Both the position numbers and the translations under genes were made by a program. From contig CAINLR010000141.1 in the NCBI GenBank assembly GCA_903850425.1, forward strand, positions 1 to 45,295: DNA of 45,295 nucleotides, read 5' to 3'. The notes under the pieces were generated by a model. The model searched no databases and was not told where the DNA came from. It worked only from the letters and a program-made list of their open reading frames with translations. Below, piece by piece: positions 17,222 through 24,676 of the stretch (its first letter is position 1; every line of letters starts with the position of its first letter). This DNA is from an uncultured Verrucomicrobia subdivision 3 bacterium (lineage in GTDB: Bacteria; Verrucomicrobiota; Verrucomicrobiia; Limisphaerales; UBA11358).

Positions 17222-17962
17222 TCAGATCAAATAGTAAGGCAGAATCACCTTGTTGGCCCGAAGCCTCGTGGTCCGAACCAGCTCAGCATTTTTGCCGTCC
17301 ACGCGATCATAATGCCGCAAGGCATCCGCCCGGGTCCTGCCGCCAGTCATGTGGCGCTTGATGACCGGTTCGCTTGTCCGGTCGCTCTCTGAATCCACAA
17401 AATACGAGAAATCCAATAGCGGCTGGATGGTTTCCCAGCCGGCCTGATCATAAAGCAGCCACAGCCCCTCCACAATAAGCAGGGAATGCTCGGCTTCGAT
17501 CAAGACACCGTTTGCAACCGGATCGTGCGATTTTCGCGAGTAGATTGGGAAGGCCACCCTTTGCCCTGACCTGAAACGCTGGAGGTCGGTCGCAAGCTTG
17601 TGAACTTCGTAGGTGTCAAAACGTCCTTTGACTGTTTTCAACGGTTCGCCCTCCGAAAAGTGCGTGTTGAGGAAGCAGTTGGGATGATGGTAGGCGTCAA
17701 TCGTGATGGACTCAAAACCAAAGGCAAGCCGGGCCTGCTTGGCCATTTCCTTGAACAGAACGGCAATGACTGATTTTCCGGCGCCAGTGGGGCCGGCGAT
17801 GCCGATGACCAGGCGAGTTTTGGTTATTGTTTGGTAGAGCGCCAGCACTTCCCGGAAGAGATTCAAATAAAACGCTTTTTGCGTTTCGGAAAATCCGGAA
17901 ATATCAATCGTCTGTTCCGTGACGAGCAGGCTGGCTGGGAATTGAATGTCGGGAAGCGGCAC
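17222..17962 (-). CDS. P-loop kinase of the uridine kinase/phosphoribulokinase type
   Basis: A 246-residue cytosolic kinase. It has Walker A GPTGAGKS (about residues 56-63) in a VIGIAGPTGAGKSVIAVLF strand-loop-helix, a DAYHHPNCF segment like the substrate region of uridine and pantothenate kinases, a LLIVEGLWLLYD strand matching the Walker B/lid side, and a lid with RHMTGGRTRADALRHYDRVD. Length and motif order fit the nucleoside kinase/PanK/YggC-type group, which phosphorylates small metabolites such as nucleosides or sugars. The substrate is unknown. The gene stands alone, converging on the lyase region. Confidence 0.85.
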   Translation of the reverse strand: MPLPDIQFPASLLVTEQTIDISGFSETQKAFYLNLFREVLALYQTITKTRLVIGIAGPTGAGKSVIAVLFKEMAKQARLAFGFESITIDAYHHPNCFLNTHFSEGEPLKTVKGRFDTYEVHKLATDLQRFRSGQRVAFPIYSRKSHDPVANGVLIEAEHSLLIVEGLWLLYDQAGWETIQPLLDFSYFVDSESDRTSEPVIKRHMTGGRTRADALRHYDRVDGKNAELVRTTRLRANKVILPYYLI

Positions 17963-18178
17963 GGAGTTAGGGTAACACTAAACCCTGTTCAGACTCAATC
18001 AGGTTGAAGCTGGCCGGGATGGTTCACATCTCGCCTCCCAACGATGACGAAATTTTGATGCGCGGCACCGTGAGATTGGTCGCCCGCAAGCCAGGTGCGG
18101 GAATCCATCCACCGGGTTTTGGCCGCGTGGTCGCGGTCGTGAACCCCGGTTGGCAGGTGGCACCTGCGGCCGGCACTC

Positions 18179-18631
18179 TCAGAAATCCGTAAAAAAATGC
18201 ACCGGAATTGAAAGATTCGGCTTTTTCCAACGTATTGTATGTAGGGACCCGTTGCTCGCCGGCTCGTTGGCCCAGGCCGAGCGGTCGGACCCTAACCCAG
18301 AAAGAAACGGCGTGACGGCCTTGAGGCACGTTTGGCGACGTATCACGGTGCTTGGCTTGACCGTGTGTTTGGTATTGTCCAGCCATTGCTCGGCTACCTG
18401 TTCAAAAGTCAGGTCTGCGGCCTCGGCTGGCATCAAACGCGCAAAATCATTCAGCAAATCGGCTAGGCGGCGTTTGGCCAGCGGCTTGTCAGTGGTCTTC
18501 AGCGAGCGGCGAAATTGCTTGCCCCCTTTTTTGACAAAGGCATAATAATTCCCCGTTGTTTTGTGACGCCTCAAGTGTTCACCGGCATAGGTGTAATCAC
18601 CTTTTGCTGTCTCCAGCGCATTGGGGTTCAT
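18179..18631 (-). pseudogene. Tyrosine recombinase (integrase), N-terminal fragment
   Basis: The 150-residue frame begins with an AP2-like arm-binding region (HLRRHKTTGNYYAFVKKGGK, QFRRSLKTTDKPLAKRRLAD) and a SAM-like core-binding start (LTFEQVAEQWLDNTKHTVKP). Integrase-like sequence ends at about residue 113 (VTPFLSGL, base 18290); the last 37 residues are unrelated. The whole catalytic domain with its R-H-R-Y residues is missing, so it is inactive. It points away from the tRNA gene 76 bases to its right, which suggests the debris of an element integrated at that tRNA. Confidence 0.68.
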
Positions 18632-18706
18632 TCGGTTAGTCTAGGGATGCAAAAGAGGGATGCAACAGAAAACGGGCGGCTCACAAAAGCCGCGTAAACA
18701 TTGGTT

Positions 18707-18783
18707 GCCAGCGTAGCTCAGTTGGTTAGAGCGTGGGACTCATAAGCCCGAGGTCAGTGGTTCGATTCCACTCGCTGGCACCA
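18707..18783 (+). tRNA. tRNA with CAU anticodon (Met elongator or Ile2)
   Basis: A full 77-base cloverleaf including encoded CCA. Acceptor GCCAGCG pairs with CGCTGGC; D stem GCTC/GAGC; anticodon loop CTCATAA with CAT; T stem AGTGG/CCACT with loop TTCGATT. The 1-72 pair is G-C, which argues against initiator tRNA. The anticodon stem TGGGA/GCCCG has three G-C pairs, a T-G wobble and an A-G mismatch next to the loop, which is unusual. Whether it is elongator Met or lysidine-modified Ile cannot be decided by eye. Confidence 0.96.
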
Positions 18784-19030
18784 TTTTTATTGAGGAAACA
18801 GGATGTTCTGCGGAAGTTTGCACCGAATTTGCACAGAATTTGGCCTCTTCGGCTGACAAACGTGTGAGGTTCCCCGTCACCATCCACCACCGATCAAGCA
18901 AGGAAGATCTGCCGCTTGGCTGCGAGTTAGCTGCCACGGCACGGCCAGCGTGTCCCACCGCCAGAACCACGCTTCAGCTTGCACCACGATAGGATTTGGT
19001 CTCGCACTCACCGGTCATTGCGGCAACGCA

Positions 19031-20491
19031 TTATTTGAGCATCACCTGCCCGACTTTGTAGCGCTTCAGACCGTCCTCGCCGCGCAATGGCAGCGCTATC
19101 GCCGGCGTCCCATCGAGTTTTCCGACCGACACAAACAAATCATACACACCCGGCTTCACTGGCGGTGCGTGTTCGCCGTGTCGCATCGCCACCACAAACC
19201 GCGATTTCAATTCTTTCATGGCTGCCTCGCCAGGAGCGGCCACGCCCAGTTCCTTCATGTCAAAATTCTCATCCGCCAGCGCGGCCACGATGCCGCCCTT
19301 GGCGTCCTTCAACGTCAGCGCCCAAAATCCGCTGCCAGAGCAAGGCGCAACCCCGGCGTTGGCCCAGGCGGTTTCCACCACGAATGATTCGCCACGCTTC
19401 ACCTCCGCGGGCCAGCCGATTTGCTTTAGTTGAATCCGATATCCCAGCCGGCGGTTGATGCGTTCGATGGTTTCGCGATTTTCGTTCAGCTCCTCGCGGG
19501 GCCACCAGTGGATGGACAGGTAACTGGCGTGATAATCCTCCACCGACTTCAATAACAGATCACCACGCCACGCACCGCGCGCCTTTGAACTGCCGTAATG
19601 TTCGTGTTCCAGGATCACCGGCATCCGCGGCCAGAACTCCTGTGCCATTTCCGCGTGATACCACGAATTGGGCGGCGGCTGAACCAGAATGCTGTCGTCG
19701 CGCATCGTCACGTTTTTGGCAAGCGCATAATCCATCGCTGGGAAATGCCGACCGGGCTTGGTCGGACCGGCCACATCGTCGCTGATGCACAGTTGCGTGG
19801 TCTTGAAATATTTCAGATGAAGGTCAATGTGCTGCTTAACCACGGCCAGTGTTTGCGCCTCGTTAAGCTGGCTGCTGAAACCCGTGTGGCCTTCACCCCA
19901 CATGCCAAAGGAGCCGATGTCTATGAACGCGACGTTCGGATTGCCGTCGTAACGGCGTGCCAGCGCGGCCAGAAAACGATCGAGCTTTGCGAGAAATACC
20001 GGATCGAGATAGTCCGGGTCCCACAGTTGGCCATCTGGCGCGGGTCCTTTGCCGAAGTTAAAATTCACTCCCTTGGCACCGGCGTCCTGCACCCACTTGG
20101 GCGTGGCGTAACGATACCAGCTTTCCGAGCAACTTACGCGGATGGCGATCTGCTTACCCTTGGCGATCCAGCGCTGCGCCGGCGTGTCAAAGAGTGACCA
20201 GTTGAACTCGCCTTCGGTTGGTTCAAGGAATGACCACGGCACGCGCAGGTAAATCACCGACAGTCCCGGCCAATCATCGAGTGTGTCGGAGGGTTCCAAT
20301 TTTGAACCGTAGTTCTCAATGTAGTTGGAGTAAAAATGCAGCGTCCAGCCCATGCCGGGATTGACCAGCGCTTCGCCGGTATCCGGCGGACGAACGGTGA
20401 CGAGCTCATTGGTTGCGCCAAACAAGTTCGCGATGCAGGCTGTGAACGCAACGGCAATCAAGAACGCTCTGCCCCACCGGGGCTGAGTCAT
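19031..20491 (-). CDS. Secreted DUF4832-like glycoside-hydrolase-type protein
   Basis: A 486-residue exported protein. ATG 20491 gives a signal peptide (MTQPRWGRAFLIAVAFTACI, then ANLFGA) and is preferred to the open-frame start at 20734, whose extra 81 residues look like a translated repeat. The N-terminal two thirds resemble a TIM barrel of the beta-galactosidase (GH42/GH5) type: NPGMGWTLHFYSNY, YLRVPWSFLEPTEGEFNWSL, AFIDIGSFGMWGEGH and VILEHEHYG. The C-terminal part (GYRIQLKQIGWPAEVKRGES, then FVVETAWANAGVAP, and PGVYDLFVSVGKLDGTPAI) matches what I recall of DUF4832, a beta-sandwich. The substrate is unknown; a periplasmic or secreted sugar-processing role is inferred. Confidence 0.8.
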   Translation of the reverse strand: MTQPRWGRAFLIAVAFTACIANLFGATNELVTVRPPDTGEALVNPGMGWTLHFYSNYIENYGSKLEPSDTLDDWPGLSVIYLRVPWSFLEPTEGEFNWSLFDTPAQRWIAKGKQIAIRVSCSESWYRYATPKWVQDAGAKGVNFNFGKGPAPDGQLWDPDYLDPVFLAKLDRFLAALARRYDGNPNVAFIDIGSFGMWGEGHTGFSSQLNEAQTLAVVKQHIDLHLKYFKTTQLCISDDVAGPTKPGRHFPAMDYALAKNVTMRDDSILVQPPPNSWYHAEMAQEFWPRMPVILEHEHYGSSKARGAWRGDLLLKSVEDYHASYLSIHWWPREELNENRETIERINRRLGYRIQLKQIGWPAEVKRGESFVVETAWANAGVAPCSGSGFWALTLKDAKGGIVAALADENFDMKELGVAAPGEAAMKELKSRFVVAMRHGEHAPPVKPGVYDLFVSVGKLDGTPAIALPLRGEDGLKRYKVGQVMLK

Positions 20492-20610
20492 CCAGCCCAG
20501 GGTTGCGAGGCACGAGCTCCCCTGGAAACCGGGATTAAGAATTTTCCCAATCCTGAAGGGGTTGCAGCGGTTTATCCCCCCGACGACGCAACCCCGTTCG
20601 GGTTGAATAC
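20485..20610. repeat. Probable dispersed repeat (PVC-type)
   Basis: This stretch contains a CAACCC-5-GGGTTG dyad (20589-20605) and, read on the minus strand, phrases such as AACCCCTTCAGGATTGGG and GCAACCCTGGGCTGG. I remember these as recurring in many planctomycete and verrucomicrobial genomes. It lies exactly at the 5' end of the DUF4832-like gene and supplies part of its first codons. Single copy in this window, so repeat status is from memory only. The rest of the 20492-21015 gap shows no convincing gene. Confidence 0.33.
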
Positions 20611-21015
20611 AATTTGGGCGGATGATAGTGGGGACGAGGTCGGCGTTGACGCCGAGTCGGGCGATGGCAACACGGATGCGCTTTTCAAGCGCAGTGTCGT
20701 CAGTGACTTTTTTCACTGGAGTGCCCCAGATCATGATTAATTATTCCCGTGTGCTTGGCGCGGAAGATTATTTCAAATTGCCCCAAACGCAAATACGAAA
20801 GCGCCAACCTGGCGGCCGACGCGCGGCGGCATCTGAACGGCGCGCACGAACAGGCAGCGGATGGTGGGGCAAAGATTTCTGAGCCGCCCCAGGGTGTCCA
20901 TCCGCCTGCGCGCGTCCAGCTTGCTGGCAGGCAGATGTGACGCGGTCGGGCCGAACCAACCATCAGAAGGCATTGACAACATCGAGCCAAAACTGTTTTA
21001 ACTCACGCAGACACT

Positions 21016-21213
21016 ATGAAGAAAGACGAATACCGGGTCTTGGGCGCATTGATTGTGCTGTTTACGTTGGTTGCTTTAATTGTGCTGGCGGTCTGCTGGA
21101 TGTGGGTGGCTACGGATGTCCCGGTGGTTGACCACCAAGAGGCGCCCCAAGTGCATCACGATTTTGATCACCCGATAAAAAACCTAGCACCGGTGAGGGG
21201 CGGGGCAAGGTAG
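21016..21213 (+). CDS. Small single-pass membrane protein
   Basis: A 65-residue product: charged start MKKDEYR, one strong membrane helix (VLGALIVLFTLVALIVLAVC, then WMWVA), and a His/Asp-rich tail (HQEAPQVHHDFDHP). No family recognised. The helix and hydrophilic tail argue for a real gene. Its 3' half overlaps the end of mobA on the other strand by about 104 bases, but that part of mobA is a non-conserved tail. Confidence 0.5.
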   Translation: MKKDEYRVLGALIVLFTLVALIVLAVCWMWVATDVPVVDHQEAPQVHHDFDHPIKNLAPVRGGAR

Positions 21214-21820
21214 TTGCCGGCGCATAAGGAGCCAGCCCGCAACTCGGCTGAGCGACGAGGATGTGCCCGGCGGCCGGCGTGTTCAGATTCAAAAACAAAT
21301 CCCGGTTTGTCACCACCTTGGTTTGCAGCAAGTTTGCCGCACACAAAGTTCGAACAAAACTTTGCAACGCCAATTGGCCTCTTTGAATTTGTCTGGCTGC
21401 GTGCGCGGCGGCTTCGACTGGATAAACCGCGCAAAGCGGTTCGTAAAATCCGTCCAGTTCCGGCACCACCCCCACGCCCGACGCCGCTTCTCGCCACAAC
21501 TCCCACAGAAAATCGGAACGCATCTGCGGCAAGTCCACGGCTAATGCCAACAAATGCGTCGTCTCAATCTGCATCAGAGCCGCCGCCAACCCGCTCAACG
21601 GCCCGCGCGACGGCGGTTCGTCCAAAATAATAGCGCTGTCAGCCGGGCACCAAGCCGGTCGCGTCCGCGCGGAAATCAAAATTTTTTGCGGTTCCAACAT
21701 GCGCAACGTTCGCCGTTGTCGCGACCACAGCGGTTCACCCTGCCATCGCAGCGTCGCCTTGTCGGCACCCATGCGCCGTGATTCGCCGCCGACGAAGAGC
21801 ACTGCGGTCAGCGTGATCAT
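21110..21820 (-). CDS. mobA: Molybdenum cofactor guanylyltransferase MobA
   Basis: A 236-residue enzyme that adds GMP to molybdopterin, making the bis-MGD cofactor that NasA-type nitrate reductases need. The N-terminus shows the nucleotide-binding loop VLFVGGESRRMGADKATLRW (consensus LAGGxSxRMGxDK). PSRGPLSGLAAAL and LALAVDLPQM follow. ATG 21820 is chosen because the motif begins seven residues later; the frame is open upstream inside the MOSC gene. It overlaps that gene by 4 bases. The conserved part ends at NLNTP; the last 40 residues look like run-through into non-coding sequence. As last gene of the nitrate cluster its role is cofactor supply. Confidence 0.88.
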   Translation of the reverse strand: MITLTAVLFVGGESRRMGADKATLRWQGEPLWSRQRRTLRMLEPQKILISARTRPAWCPADSAIILDEPPSRGPLSGLAAALMQIETTHLLALAVDLPQMRSDFLWELWREAASGVGVVPELDGFYEPLCAVYPVEAAAHAARQIQRGQLALQSFVRTLCAANLLQTKVVTNRDLFLNLNTPAAGHILVAQPSCGLAPYAPATTLPRPSPVLGFLSGDQNRDALGAPLGGQPPGHP

Positions 21821-22275
21821 TTTTCCACGCGGAGAATTCCGTCGGTGAGAATTTGCGCGCGCAGCCCGCCCCGGCTGTGCAAAAACTTTTCGGCTCCGGG
21901 CGCAAACGCGGCGTCCATCCAATGACACGGCGAACATTCTGCCGCGCCGTGAAAGCGCACGCCCTGCAATGTGAATTCCGCGCCGACGAGAGAATTCAAA
22001 TCCACGCCTTCCACTACGATGTTGCGCCGCGAAGCGCCGGGAGATTTATCCGTCACTTTCAGCTCCGCGCACATGGCCGCAAAAACTTCCTGCGAGAAAA
22101 ATGTCACTTGTCCTTTGTAATCCTGCTTGAAGTCAAAAAAACGGTCGCCCCGGATGCCGCGCCCTGCCACGCACTCGATCTCCGCGACTTCCAGCGTCGG
22201 AAACTCGCCAGCCGGCTGGTTTTGCCGGCCGAAAAAATTATGGCCGGGCGAAATAAACAAGTGGCGCACTTTCAT
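21817..22275 (-). CDS. MOSC-domain protein
   Basis: A 152-residue stand-alone MOSC (MOCO sulfurase C-terminal) protein. It shows MKVRHLFISPGHNFFG at the start, the motif IRGDRFFDF, SRRNIVVEGVDLNSLVG near residue 85 and the conserved Cys-bearing segment GAAECSPCHWMDAAF near 111-125. Such proteins bind or carry molybdenum cofactor or transfer sulfur to it. The position between nasA and mobA, with a 4-base overlap to mobA, points to a role in maturing or loading the nitrate reductase cofactor. Confidence 0.88.
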   Translation of the reverse strand: MKVRHLFISPGHNFFGRQNQPAGEFPTLEVAEIECVAGRGIRGDRFFDFKQDYKGQVTFFSQEVFAAMCAELKVTDKSPGASRRNIVVEGVDLNSLVGAEFTLQGVRFHGAAECSPCHWMDAAFAPGAEKFLHSRGGLRAQILTDGILRVEK

Positions 22276-22327
22276 GTCGGCAATATGCCACCAATGTTTG
22301 GTGGCGAAAATGTTTTCCTCGCACGCC

Positions 22328-24676
22328 TCAACTGCGGGCGATCAGTTTGGCCAGCGCCTCGTTGATGTAAACGCGCTGGCTCGGCGAAAATGGCGATGCG
22401 TCGGGAATCTGAAATCGTTGCGCGGTGCTGGCAGGTTGCTCCGCCAAAAATTTGTGCAAATAGTTCTTTTGCTGCGGGGTGAAATCGGCAGGCAGTTCAA
22501 TCGGTGCTTTCGTCAGCGCCACTGCGCAAAATTTGAATTCCGGCTGGAGCGAGGTTGGGTCCACGGCTTCGCTTGTGGCGGCGTTCACGGCCAGATTATC
22601 GCCGAACTGGTCATTCCAATGAAACGGCGCGAAACAATTACCGGGCTGGACGCGGGTCGAAACTTGTGCGGGATAAATCGCAAAGCCGCGTCGCGAACTG
22701 ACCTTTACCAGCGCGCCGGCAAAAACGCCGAGCGCCTGCGCGTCGTCAGGATGAATCTCCACAAACGGGCCGGGATTGAGCTTGTTGAGCGCGGGAACTT
22801 TGGCGGTCTTAGTCATCGTGTGCCACTGATGCGCGAGTCGGCCGGTGTTCAGGGCAAAGGGAAAGTCCTTGTCTGGCACTTCCGCCGATGGCAGGAACGG
22901 TCGCGCAAAAAAATGCGCCTTGCCGGAGGTGGTGGGAAAAAGAATCCGGCGTGTTTTTTTTTCAGGAAAGAAAGCCGCCGCGCCCGCCGGCTTTTCGGTC
23001 AGATAGCGGATCGGCAAACCATCCTCGGCTTCGGTCGCGCATGGCCACTGCCGCGATTTTTGCCGCAGTCGTTCGTAGGAAATGCCGCGCAGATCGTAGC
23101 CTGTTTTAGGATTCCACGTCTGCCGTATTTCATCGAATACCTCGCTGGCGCTCTCGTATCGAAACGCCTTTTCAAATCCCAGCTGCCGCGCGATCTGCGT
23201 AATGATCCACCAATCCGCCTGCGCCTCACCAGGCGGCGAAACGGCGCGCTGCATCAGCGTCACGTTGCGTTCGGAGTTGACCATCGTGCCTTCAGCTTCG
23301 GCCCAGACCGCGCCCGGCAGCAAAATATCCGCGTAGCGCGTCGTCTCGGTCGGGTGATACGCATCCTGCACGATCACGAGTTCCGCGCGCTCCAATCCGT
23401 TGATCACGCGCTGCCGATTCGGCATCGAGGCAATTGGATTCGTGCCGATGATCCAAACGGCTTTGACTTCGCCCGCTTCCAATTTTTGAAAAAGCGATAC
23501 GGCATCCAGTCCCGGTTCCGCGCTGATGGTGCCTTTAGCCACACCCCAAATTTTTTCGAGAAACGCTCGATCCGCCGCGCTGCGCACCACGCGCTGGCCG
23601 GGCAACGCGTGGCTCATGTAGCCGACCTCGCGACCGCCCATCGCGTTCGGCTGGCCGGTCAATGAAAAAGGGCCGCTGCCGGGCCGACAAATTTTGCCGG
23701 TGGCCAGATGCAGATTGCAAATCGCGTTCGTGTGCCACGTGCCGTGCGTGCTCTGGTTCAAACCCATCGTCCAAAACGTCGTGAACTCCGGCGATTCGCC
23801 GATCCATTTGGCGGCGGTGGCAATGTCCCTTTCACGCAAACCGGTGATTTCGGCGACGTGCGCGAGCGGATAATCCTTCAGCATCGCGCAAAGCTCCGTC
23901 CAGCCTTCGACGTGGTCGGCGATGAAGTTTTCATCAACGTGGCCATCATCCAAAAGCAGACGCAGCAGGCCATTCAGCAACGCGAGATCGGTGCCGGGCT
24001 TGATCTGCAAAAACAAATCCGCCTTGTCGGCTGTGGCGTTGCGGCGCGGATCAACGACGATGATTTTCGCCCCCTGCTTCTGGCGATCGAGTAAACGCAG
24101 AAATAAAATCGGGTGACAGTCCGCCATGTTCGCGCCCATGACAAGCGCGCAATCCAGCCGGTCAATGTCCTGATACGAACCCGGCGGACCGTCCGCGCCG
24201 AGCGACAGCTTGTAGCCGCTCGCCGCGCTCGCCATGCAGAGGCGCGAGTTGGAATCAATGTTGTTGGTCCGCAAAAACCCCTTGGCCAATTTGTTCGAGA
24301 GATATTGCGACTCCATGGACAATTGGCCGGAAACGTAAAGCGCCACTGCATCGGCACCGTGCTCCGTGATGATTTTTTTGAGGCGAGCCGCAGTTTGATC
24401 CAGTGCTTCAGCCAGCGGCACGCGCACAGGCTCGGAAGTTTTATCGCTGCGCACAAAAGCAGCGGCGAGCCGGTCGCTCGAATTGAGCGTCAATGCCACG
24501 GTGTTTCCCTTCGTGCAGAGTCGGCCGAAGTTCGCCGGATGATCCTTGTCGCCGCTCACCTTGACCACACGATTGTTTTCGACCTCCAAAATCATGCCGC
24601 AGCCAACGCCGCAATACGGACAAACCGTTTTGACGCTGCGCTTGGCGGCCGTTGGCATGAGCAGGTCATTCGTCAT
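22328..24676 (-). CDS. nasA: Assimilatory nitrate reductase catalytic subunit
   Basis: A 782-residue molybdopterin oxidoreductase that reduces nitrate to nitrite in the cytoplasm. The [4Fe-4S] ligands are Cys19, Cys22, Cys26 and Cys54 (CPYCGVGC ... RLCTKG). Cys147 in SRLCMASAASGYK is the likely molybdenum ligand. The MGD-binding regions follow (VMGANMADCHPILFLRLLDR, and near the C-terminus NTGRLAHQWHTMTKTAKVPA with GPFVEIHPDDA). No signal peptide and no C-terminal [2Fe-2S] domain of the Klebsiella NasA type. Instead the last 51 residues hold two copies of a short motif (FTPQQKNYLHKFLAE at 732, FSPSQRVYINEALAK at 763) also found in the nitrite reductase and diflavin reductase here. It overlaps nirA by 11 bases. 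Confidence 0.94.
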   Translation of the reverse strand: MTNDLLMPTAAKRSVKTVCPYCGVGCGMILEVENNRVVKVSGDKDHPANFGRLCTKGNTVALTLNSSDRLAAAFVRSDKTSEPVRVPLAEALDQTAARLKKIITEHGADAVALYVSGQLSMESQYLSNKLAKGFLRTNNIDSNSRLCMASAASGYKLSLGADGPPGSYQDIDRLDCALVMGANMADCHPILFLRLLDRQKQGAKIIVVDPRRNATADKADLFLQIKPGTDLALLNGLLRLLLDDGHVDENFIADHVEGWTELCAMLKDYPLAHVAEITGLRERDIATAAKWIGESPEFTTFWTMGLNQSTHGTWHTNAICNLHLATGKICRPGSGPFSLTGQPNAMGGREVGYMSHALPGQRVVRSAADRAFLEKIWGVAKGTISAEPGLDAVSLFQKLEAGEVKAVWIIGTNPIASMPNRQRVINGLERAELVIVQDAYHPTETTRYADILLPGAVWAEAEGTMVNSERNVTLMQRAVSPPGEAQADWWIITQIARQLGFEKAFRYESASEVFDEIRQTWNPKTGYDLRGISYERLRQKSRQWPCATEAEDGLPIRYLTEKPAGAAAFFPEKKTRRILFPTTSGKAHFFARPFLPSAEVPDKDFPFALNTGRLAHQWHTMTKTAKVPALNKLNPGPFVEIHPDDAQALGVFAGALVKVSSRRGFAIYPAQVSTRVQPGNCFAPFHWNDQFGDNLAVNAATSEAVDPTSLQPEFKFCAVALTKAPIELPADFTPQQKNYLHKFLAEQPASTAQRFQIPDASPFSPSQRVYINEALAKLIARS

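Noticed and set aside
18740-18970. Minus-strand frame ending MVPASGIEPLTSGL
   Set aside because: The last residues are simply the reverse complement of the tRNA 3' half, a well-known annotation artefact. The remaining part has no recognisable family.
22127-23665. 512-codon open frame on the plus strand opposite nasA
   Set aside because: It lies antisense to the well-supported nitrate reductase gene, has no recognisable domains and an Arg/Phe/Gly-rich composition typical of shadow frames in GC-rich DNA.
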